NCBI RefSeq assembly: GCF_027924185.1
Contig: NZ_BRVO01000001.1
Coordinates: forward strand, 1,426,001 to 1,490,000
Length of the DNA stretch: 64,000 nt
Direction of reading: 5' to 3'
Source of the DNA: Neptunitalea lumnitzerae
GTDB taxonomy: Bacteria; Bacteroidota; Bacteroidia; Flavobacteriales; Flavobacteriaceae
The position numbers were made by a program, and so were the translations under genes. The notes beneath the pieces are model-generated. The model was not told the DNA's origin. It was given only the letters and a program-made list of their open reading frames with translations, and made no database searches. Below are positions 57,933 to 64,000 of this stretch, piece by piece (within the stretch, counting starts at the first letter, position 1; every line of letters begins with the position of its first letter).

Positions 57933-58499
57933 ATGGAAGAATTAATACACTTAGACCAACAATTATTTTTGTATTTAAACGGATTAGGATCTGAATCGTT
58001 TGATGGGTTCTGGATGTTTATTACTAATAAATGGGGGTCTATACCATTGTACGTTTTACTATTGGTTTTATGTTTTTGGAAATTAGGTTGGAAAAAAACA
58101 TTGGTAGTATTAGTGATGGTAGCTGTATTAATTGCCGGAGCTGACCAGCTTGCAAATGCATTTAAATATGGTTTTAAACGTTTAAGACCTTGTTATACTG
58201 TAAATATTGCAGATCAAATGCGATTGGTAAAAGACTGGTGCGGTGGGCAGTATAGTTATTTTTCTGCACACGCGGCAAACTCTTTTGCTGTAGCTATATT
58301 TTTTGGGGTGTTATTTAAACCTTATTTTAAGTGGTTGTTGCCTGTTTTAGTATTATGGGCACTTGCAGTTGGTTACAGTAGAATTTATATTGGAGTACAT
58401 TTTCCGTTAGATGTTTTAACGGGCTTCTTTTTTGGTAGTCTAATAGCTTCTATTGTGTTTTTTATATACAATAAAGTAATTGCTAAGTGGAAGCTGTAA
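57933..58499 (+). CDS. PAP2-family membrane phosphatase
   Basis: This 188-residue protein has six predicted helices and the PAP2 motifs KYGFKRLRP, YSYFSAHAANSFA (a variant of PSGH in which FSAHAANS replaces it, common in Bacteroidota) and SRIYIGVHFPLDVL. Such enzymes dephosphorylate undecaprenyl pyrophosphate or lipid phosphates at the periplasmic face. It overlaps the convergent LAB_N gene by 17 bases at the 3' end. Confidence 0.92.
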   Translation: MEELIHLDQQLFLYLNGLGSESFDGFWMFITNKWGSIPLYVLLLVLCFWKLGWKKTLVVLVMVAVLIAGADQLANAFKYGFKRLRPCYTVNIADQMRLVKDWCGGQYSYFSAHAANSFAVAIFFGVLFKPYFKWLLPVLVLWALAVGYSRIYIGVHFPLDVLTGFFFGSLIASIVFFIYNKVIAKWKL

Positions 58500-59115
58500 C
58501 ACATTTTTTGTGAATAGTCATATTTCTTATATAGGTAATAGTACCAAAAATGTGACCTACTAAAAGTACTGGGTCTGCTCTAAAAATGGCGTAGATAATA
58601 ATTAAAATAGCGCCAGTTAAACTAAATATCCAGAACCCCATGGGTAGGGTAGATTCTTTTTTCTTTTCAGAAACAATCCATTGGTATATAAAGCGTGACT
58701 TAAAGATAAGTTGGGCGGTAACCCCTAGTGATAATAACCAAAAAGGCATGGTAGATTCATTGAATAAACTATGCATATCATAACGGTTGTTTTGGAAAGA
58801 GTAGGAAATAATAATTATCGGGAAAATCCATAAAAAAGCTTTTAAAGGAATGGTTACTTTTTTCCATTGATGCTGCAATTGAATGTTTCTTATATATATG
58901 TAATACGTAAATATTTCGCCTAGAATAATAGGGAAATCATTTCTTAAGTATCCATAGATAAAAAGTAAAAAAGAGGCCACCAGACTTATAATCCAAAAAT
59001 AACGAGGTATGGTTACCTGTTTGTTTTTTTCTGAGATAATCCATTGTAATAATACCCTCCATGAAAATAGAAGTTGTGCTGTAAGACCAATACCATAAAT
59101 AATCCAGCTATTCAT
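58483..59115 (-). CDS. Membrane protein with two LAB_N domains
   Basis: This 210-residue protein contains two copies of the lipid-A-disaccharide-synthase N-terminal (LAB_N) domain, about residues 1-85 and 120-205. The copies share QLLFSWRVLLQWIISEK and QLIFKSRFIYQWIVSEK, and YGYLRND and YAIFRAD. LAB_N proteins accompany lipid-linked glycosyltransferases. The upstream glycosyltransferase gene overlaps it by eight bases, so they act together; the sugar and lipid are unknown. Confidence 0.85.
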   Translation of the reverse strand: MNSWIIYGIGLTAQLLFSWRVLLQWIISEKNKQVTIPRYFWIISLVASFLLFIYGYLRNDFPIILGEIFTYYIYIRNIQLQHQWKKVTIPLKAFLWIFPIIIISYSFQNNRYDMHSLFNESTMPFWLLSLGVTAQLIFKSRFIYQWIVSEKKKESTLPMGFWIFSLTGAILIIIYAIFRADPVLLVGHIFGTITYIRNMTIHKKCVTAST

Positions 59116-59821
59116 CTCTCTTGATTTTGTAATTAATATACCGTTTTTTCATCCAGAGAAAAATAAAGCAATCTAATAGTGGACCTACCAATCGGTTCCA
59201 TATACCAAATTTGGGAGTTCCTGCAATCCTTGGGAAGTGTTGTACGGGTATTTGAAGCACAGTGCCTTTTTGAAGCTGAATCATAGCCGGGAAAAACCTG
59301 TGTGTGCCTTTAAACATAGGGATTGTTTTAGCACTACTGGTTTTAAAAACTTTTAAAGGGCAGCCGGTGTCGTCTATACCGTCTTTAGTAAAGGTACGTC
59401 TTGTAGTGTTTGCTATTTTAGACGATAATTTTTTTAAGGGAGTGTCTTGTCGGTTGGTTCTTATACCTGTTACTAAATCATGCTCATGTGCATGTGCTAG
59501 TAGTAAGTTAAAATCTTGTGGCGAGGTTTGTAAATCTGCATCTATGTAACCTACATACTTGGTTTCTACATGGTCAAACCCAGCTTTAATAGCGGCACTT
59601 AACCCTTGATTCTTTTCAAATTCTAAAAATGAAAAATGGGTGTTTCTAGCACAGATGGTTTCTATTAATTGTTGGCTATTGTCTGTAGATCCGTCGTTTA
59701 CAAATAGAACAGCACTTTGTTTAGAGGCCATAGTAAGAAAGCTGTTCAACGCTTCTTCAAGGCGCAACAGATTCTCTTCCTCATTATACAAAGGAACTAC
59801 AATTGTAAACTCGTATACCAT
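59108..59821 (-). CDS. Family 2 glycosyltransferase (DPM1/ArnC-like)
   Basis: This 237-residue GT-A fold enzyme has FTIVVPLYNEEENL, FVNDGSTDNS, the metal-binding YIDADLQTSP and DTGCPLKVFK, the last typical of polyprenyl-phosphate sugar transferases. A basic C-terminal amphipathic region replaces the usual helices of ArnC. It probably makes a polyprenyl-phosphate sugar, with the overlapping LAB_N protein acting as a membrane partner. The sugar is unknown. Confidence 0.88.
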   Translation of the reverse strand: MVYEFTIVVPLYNEEENLLRLEEALNSFLTMASKQSAVLFVNDGSTDNSQQLIETICARNTHFSFLEFEKNQGLSAAIKAGFDHVETKYVGYIDADLQTSPQDFNLLLAHAHEHDLVTGIRTNRQDTPLKKLSSKIANTTRRTFTKDGIDDTGCPLKVFKTSSAKTIPMFKGTHRFFPAMIQLQKGTVLQIPVQHFPRIAGTPKFGIWNRLVGPLLDCFIFLWMKKRYINYKIKRDE

Positions 59822-59885
59822 GCTATACTAACTATTACAAGTATATTTAAGTGGTTTTGTTGCTTGGGGAGCTTATCAAATATAA

Positions 59886-60968
59886 TTATAAATTATAATA
59901 TAGGTTCAATAAATCGGTAGCAGCAGCAAAAGGGGATGCTTGCATAGCATCTATGGCCGCAATTTTTTCTTTTAGTTCGTTTTTAATAACCGGGTTTTGA
60001 TAGAAATTAGATTTCAATTGCTCGTCTATAGTTTGTAAAAACCAAAACTTTTGTTGCTCTAATCGCTTTTGGTTAAAATGTCCAGATTCGGTAGTTTGAG
60101 TTCTAAAGTTTTCTATCAGTTTCCAAACATTTTCAACTCCTTCGTCATATAAGGCAGAGGCGGTTAACACTTTTGGTATCCAACCGTTGGCTTTTGGTGG
60201 GTATAGGTGTAATGCACGTTTAAATTCTACTTTAGCTCTTTCAGCGGGTTTTAAGTTATCGCCATCTGCTTTGTTAATTACAATAGCATCTGCCATTTCC
60301 ATAATACCACGCTTAATACCTTGCAATTCATCTCCTGCACCAGAAATTTTTAGTAATAAGAAAAAATCTACCATACTATGTACCGCAGTTTCACTTTGCC
60401 CAACCCCTACAGTTTCAATAATAATGGTATCAAAACCACAAGCTTCGCACAGAATAATTGTTTCTCGTGTTTTTCTGGCAACACCGCCTAAAGAGTTTCC
60501 GCTAGGGGAAGGGCGTATAAAGGCATTTTTGTCTTTTACTAAATCTTCCATACGGGTTTTATCACCTAAAATACTTCCTTTACTAATGGAACTAGAAGGG
60601 TCTACTGCTAACACGGCTACCTTTTTTCCTAGTGAGGTAAGGTGTTTTCCAAAGCTTTCTATAAAAGTACTTTTGCCAGCTCCGGGTACACCAGTAATAC
60701 CTATTCGCACAGATTTATTAGCTTTAGGTAAACAAGTGGTAATAATTTGATTTGCTTTTTTAGAATGCTCTGGATTGGTGCTTTCTACTAAAGTAATAGC
60801 TCTACTTAAAGCAATGGTATCACCATTGCATATTTTTTCAGCTAATTCATCAGGATTTACCTCTCTGCTTCTAAACCTTTTTACGTTGTTTATAGCAGTA
60901 TCACTAGTGTTAAGTGGTTGTGTAACCCCTTTCTTTTCGTGTAGTGCAGATGGTTGCTCTTTGTTCAA
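59886..60968 (-). CDS. meaB: Methylmalonyl-CoA mutase-associated GTPase
   Basis: This 360-residue G3E GTPase protects and reloads adenosylcobalamin-dependent methylmalonyl-CoA mutase. The Walker A GVPGAGKS is at 93-100, followed by AVLAVDPSSS, ETVGVGQSE and NKAD for guanine recognition. The mutase itself is not in the window. It is a lone gene, separated from the glycosyltransferase by 64 bases. The N-terminal 30 residues are less conserved, as in many homologues. Confidence 0.93.
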   Translation of the reverse strand: MNKEQPSALHEKKGVTQPLNTSDTAINNVKRFRSREVNPDELAEKICNGDTIALSRAITLVESTNPEHSKKANQIITTCLPKANKSVRIGITGVPGAGKSTFIESFGKHLTSLGKKVAVLAVDPSSSISKGSILGDKTRMEDLVKDKNAFIRPSPSGNSLGGVARKTRETIILCEACGFDTIIIETVGVGQSETAVHSMVDFFLLLKISGAGDELQGIKRGIMEMADAIVINKADGDNLKPAERAKVEFKRALHLYPPKANGWIPKVLTASALYDEGVENVWKLIENFRTQTTESGHFNQKRLEQQKFWFLQTIDEQLKSNFYQNPVIKNELKEKIAAIDAMQASPFAAATDLLNLYYNL

Positions 60969-61067
60969 AACTAAAAACCTTTTCCTGTAAAAGTAGCAAA
61001 GATATTTTCAGTTTCAAAGCTAACAGCAGCCTATTTTAATGAGATTTATCATTGGTAACAGGGTAAA

Positions 61068-61096
61068 AAAATACCCGAGCAATTGCCGGGTATTTT
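61068..61096 (-). terminator. Terminator of the TonB-type receptor gene
   Basis: AAAATACCCG / CGGGTATTTT form a 10-bp stem with a 9-base loop, with seven T on the leftward strand. Confidence 0.85.
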
Positions 61097-61125
61097 GTTT
61101 ACATGTGAAGTGTATTTTTTAGGTT

Positions 61126-63516
61126 TTAGAACATTCCGCCACCTTGTTTTGTGTTGTCGTCTCTGTTTTTTCTGCGTAAAGCACGGTTTTTACCACTTCC
61201 AAAATTATAAGAAGCCCCTAGGTAAAGTGTATTACTTTCCCAAGTAAATTCGCCATTTTGTTTGTATGGTCTGGTAGCATCAAATGCAAAACGCATGGTG
61301 TTAAATACATCGTTTACATTTAGGCTAAGCGTACCTTTTCCTTCTGCAAAAGAGTAACGCGCCCCAGTGTTTACAAAATACATAGCCTTTGGGTTAAACT
61401 GTAATGATTTATTAGGTCCTCGATAAAAACCAAAAATAGATAAGGTTATTTTTTTAGAAATAGGGAAATTATTGTTCATTCTAAAATTATAAGAAGTGTT
61501 GTCTACTTCTGCATATTCGCTACCAACAAAACCTTTTTGAGTTTGGTTAAATAAGTCAAAGCTAGCATTAAAGTTCCACCATTTAGTAGGCTTATAGTTA
61601 GATGATAATTCTAAACCATAAGAGTTGTTGTCAGCAAAGTTTTGATAGGTTAATATCAATTTATTTTCATCCAACTCATCTATTAATAAAGCTCTGCTTA
61701 TTTCATCATTTAATTGTCTGTAAAACACACCACCGGTAAAACTACCTGCTTTTAATCTGCGTGTATAGTTAAAGTCTATAGAGTTTGTAAACTGAGGTGT
61801 AAGCGCAGGGTTACCATATGAGGAAATACGAGGCGAACTCCATTCTCTAATAGGGTTTACTTGCGATATACCTGGTCTGTCTACTCTACGGCTAAAGCTT
61901 ATTTGGTAAGCATTTTTTTCTGTTGGCGTATATTTTACAAAGGCAGATGGGTATACTTGTGTGTATTTATCTGTAAATGCTCTTACCGAATTTGTGTCTG
62001 CTTTAATGTCTACGGTTTCAAATCTGGCTCCTACTTGGTATGACCATTTTTTGAAATTCTGACCATAGGTAGCATAGGCAGAATAAATATCCATGTCGTA
62101 AACAAAATGGGTGCTAGGGGTAGCAATTAAATCACCAGATGAATTATATGATAAACCAGTAGAATTGTATTTTATATCAGTACTAAATAAACGTGTTTGT
62201 GCTCCTAATTCTAGTTTAGAATTTTCGGTTAATGGGTTTACATAATCTAAATTAACAGTGGTTTGCGATCTGTCGGTATCTACAAAATCTTGGTAGTCTG
62301 GTAAATCACCAGAGGTGAATATAAAGTTAGAATCTTCATCGTCAGTAAAATCATTATAGTCTGCTTCTAACTCTATATTATGTCCCTCTTTTTTAAAATC
62401 ATGTTTAAAATCAAAATTGTATTGGCTACTATGATTATTATTAGCGTTGTTAAAATACTGAGTTTGATCTAAGGTAGGATCATCATAAAATAGGATGTCT
62501 GTTACCGAATTGTTTTTACCATCAAAAATATTCTGATTGGTGAAAAATGATAACGTGTTATTGTCATTTAGATAATAATCAATACCAATTTTATACAAAT
62601 GAGATTCATTGTTGTTTCTCATGTCCATAAACTGCTCTGTGTTATCATCAAATCGGTAGATATTCCCGCCATTTACGTATTTGCCAAAGTTATTACCATA
62701 GGTGCCGTACAAGTTAAATTTACCGTTACGGTAGTTTAAGTTGATGTTGCTATTAAATTTAGGTTCTTCGCCTTGTGTATACCCTGCCGATACATTTCCG
62801 TTGAAACCAATATTTGCATTTTTATGTAATACTATATTAATAATACCGCTCATGCCCTCAGGGTTGTATTTAGCAGATGGGTTGGTAATTAATTCTATTG
62901 ATTTAATAGAAGAAGATGGTATTTGTTTTAATAATTGATCTACTGGTATGTTAGATAATTTGCCATCTACCATCACGCGCACGTTTTGGTTACCTCTTAA
63001 TGATAAGTTACCATCTTGGTCTAAATTTACAGATGGAATGTTGTTCATAATATCAGCTGCAGAGGCTCCTACAGTAGTAAGGTCTTTTCCTATATGAACT
63101 ACTTTTCTATCTATTTTTTGTTCAATAGTAGAACGTTCTGCTACCAGCTCTACATCGTCTAGCTGTGTAACATTTTCTGAAAGTTCTATGGTGCCTAGAT
63201 TTACATTTCTGGTTCCTTTGTTAATCGTAATATCTTTGGTATAAGGCAAGAAACCTATAAATTGAATGTCTAGGGTATATGCGCCGTCTTCAAGATTTTT
63301 AATTTCAAAGTCTCCTTTGTCATCTGTAACTACTCCGGTTATAATTTGTTGGTCTGATTTGCTCTTTACAGTAACCGTAGCGTAGGGAATAGGTTGCTTA
63401 GAGGTTTGGTCTATAATAGTACCTTTAATACCTCCTAATTTATCTTCAAGATTATAGGCATGGGCATACGTCGACACTAGCACCATAAGTGCTAAAAAAA
63501 AGCTAAATTGTTTCAT
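61126..63516 (-). CDS. Outer membrane beta-barrel receptor with carboxypeptidase-like domain
   Basis: This 796-residue outer membrane protein has a signal peptide (about 1-20), a CarboxypepD_reg-like domain (about 28-110, GGIKGTIIDQTSKQPIPYATV), a plug domain (about 130-230, SLRGNQNVRVMVDGKLSN, NPSAKYNPEGMSGIINI) and a long barrel ending LYLGASYNFGSGK and RALRRKNRD. It belongs to the TonB-dependent receptor type without a partner SusD. The ligand is unknown. It is monocistronic. Confidence 0.92.
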   Translation of the reverse strand: MKQFSFFLALMVLVSTYAHAYNLEDKLGGIKGTIIDQTSKQPIPYATVTVKSKSDQQIITGVVTDDKGDFEIKNLEDGAYTLDIQFIGFLPYTKDITINKGTRNVNLGTIELSENVTQLDDVELVAERSTIEQKIDRKVVHIGKDLTTVGASAADIMNNIPSVNLDQDGNLSLRGNQNVRVMVDGKLSNIPVDQLLKQIPSSSIKSIELITNPSAKYNPEGMSGIINIVLHKNANIGFNGNVSAGYTQGEEPKFNSNINLNYRNGKFNLYGTYGNNFGKYVNGGNIYRFDDNTEQFMDMRNNNESHLYKIGIDYYLNDNNTLSFFTNQNIFDGKNNSVTDILFYDDPTLDQTQYFNNANNNHSSQYNFDFKHDFKKEGHNIELEADYNDFTDDEDSNFIFTSGDLPDYQDFVDTDRSQTTVNLDYVNPLTENSKLELGAQTRLFSTDIKYNSTGLSYNSSGDLIATPSTHFVYDMDIYSAYATYGQNFKKWSYQVGARFETVDIKADTNSVRAFTDKYTQVYPSAFVKYTPTEKNAYQISFSRRVDRPGISQVNPIREWSSPRISSYGNPALTPQFTNSIDFNYTRRLKAGSFTGGVFYRQLNDEISRALLIDELDENKLILTYQNFADNNSYGLELSSNYKPTKWWNFNASFDLFNQTQKGFVGSEYAEVDNTSYNFRMNNNFPISKKITLSIFGFYRGPNKSLQFNPKAMYFVNTGARYSFAEGKGTLSLNVNDVFNTMRFAFDATRPYKQNGEFTWESNTLYLGASYNFGSGKNRALRRKNRDDNTKQGGGMF

Positions 63517-63627
63517 TTGGTCTGCTCGATTTTTGATTGATGAAATTTAAACGTTATCTTGTAATAGCGTTTGCCTAAAAGACGCGTGAACTGAAAAGGT
63601 GTTACAACGTTTAACAGATTTTAACAA

Positions 63628-63984
63628 ATGAAGACTTTAGTTATAGGAGCCTCTACTAACCCGGATAGATATAGTTATAAAGCAGTAAAAAGATTGCTTG
63701 ATAAAGGTATGGATGTAGAAGCAATAGGAATGAAAGAAGGGAAGATAGGGCCTGTTACCATTAAAACAGATAAGTTTGATACCGATGGTGTAGATACGGT
63801 ATCGTTATATGTGAACCCAATGATACAGGAGTCTTATTATGACTACGTGGTTAATCTGCAACCACGAAGAGTTATTTTTAATCCTGGAACAGAGAATTAC
63901 GAGTTTATTCATAAACTGAAAGAAGAAGGTATAGAGGCTGAGGTAGCCTGTACTTTAGTGCTACTTTCTACGAACCAATATTAA
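63628..63984 (+). CDS. CoA-binding domain protein
   Basis: This 118-residue Rossmann-fold protein has VIGASTNPDRYSYKAVKRLL at the N-terminus and RRVIFNPGTENYEF near the C-terminus, the CoA_binding_2 family pattern. Such single-domain proteins bind CoA or acyl-CoA; enzymatic activity is not established. It is divergent from the receptor gene and ends 16 bases before the window edge. Confidence 0.88.
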   Translation: MKTLVIGASTNPDRYSYKAVKRLLDKGMDVEAIGMKEGKIGPVTIKTDKFDTDGVDTVSLYVNPMIQESYYDYVVNLQPRRVIFNPGTENYEFIHKLKEEGIEAEVACTLVLLSTNQY

Positions 63985-64000
63985 TAAACCAATAAAGGTT

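Noticed and set aside
1-64000. tRNA, rRNA, CRISPR, insertion sequence or prophage
   Set aside because: No cloverleaf with a TTCGAAT-type arm, no repeat-spacer array, no transposase or integrase and no terminal repeats were found on either strand.

Overview
The window is a contiguous, gene-dense stretch of chromosome from a member of the Bacteroidota, most likely a marine-type Flavobacteriaceae. The evidence is low-GC DNA, almost no Shine-Dalgarno sites, promoters of the Bacteroidota type (TAnnTTTG -7 boxes), a fused CcoN-CcoO oxidase subunit, two proteins with type IX secretion C-terminal signals, many lipoproteins, a SusC-like/TonB-type outer membrane receptor and Bacteroidota-only DUF families (DUF6048, DUF6452). 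I cannot name the genus. No rRNA, tRNA, insertion sequence, prophage, CRISPR array or toxin-antitoxin island is visible; the region looks like ordinary core chromosome with a few accessory operons.

Region by region. 1-12.3 kb: microaerobic respiration. The 3' part of hemN and a universal stress protein run rightwards; the cbb3 oxidase cluster (ccoS-ccoNO-ccoQ-ccoP-ccoG-ccoH-tauE/safE-like) and the copper ATPase ccoI run leftwards; a Crp/Fnr regulator is divergent from ccoI, followed by an orphan LuxR-type response regulator. Two copies of an ATGATATTTRTCAT palindrome sit at the same distance from the -7 boxes of ccoS and ccoI, which ties the cluster to the Crp/Fnr protein. 12.6-16.3 kb: a 2-hydroxyacid dehydrogenase, then a four-gene operon (DoxX-like, DinB-like, NRDE/TANGO2, ATP-grasp) behind a 20-bp perfect palindrome. 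16.3-19.3 kb: a thiamine salvage operon thiM-thiE-tenA-thiD under a TPP riboswitch with an attenuator. 19.3-20.6 kb: an HxlR regulator divergent from an azoreductase.

20.6-40 kb: housekeeping and envelope genes: an ENPP-like phosphodiesterase, hemolysin III, a ZIP metal transporter, two methyltransferases, rlmD with two envelope DUF genes, rocD, a CD225/DUF2752 pair, two type IX secreted proteins, a Smr protein, a TSP3-repeat lipoprotein, a cysteine desulfurase, a DUF4369 lipoprotein and an M61 peptidase. 40-43.4 kb: a six-gene leftward operon around an SPFH/band-7 membrane protein that includes two 55-residue genes. 43.5-53.5 kb: an S1/P1 nuclease, AlkB, HtpG, lipocalin and OmpA lipoproteins, a TetR-AarF kinase pair, a FabH-type synthase and a ceramidase-like membrane hydrolase.

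53.5-64 kb: a possible sigma-54-dependent small RNA lies between the ceramidase-like gene and an Old Yellow Enzyme gene; then kynurenine 3-monooxygenase coupled to a MATE exporter, a PAP2 phosphatase facing a LAB_N/glycosyltransferase pair, MeaB, a TonB-type receptor and a CoA-binding protein. The less ordinary candidates are the putative sigma-54 small RNA, the shared Crp/Fnr promoter architecture, the palindrome-controlled DoxX/DinB/NRDE/ATP-grasp operon and the SPFH operon with its two tiny genes. I see no defence island or clearly new biochemical system.
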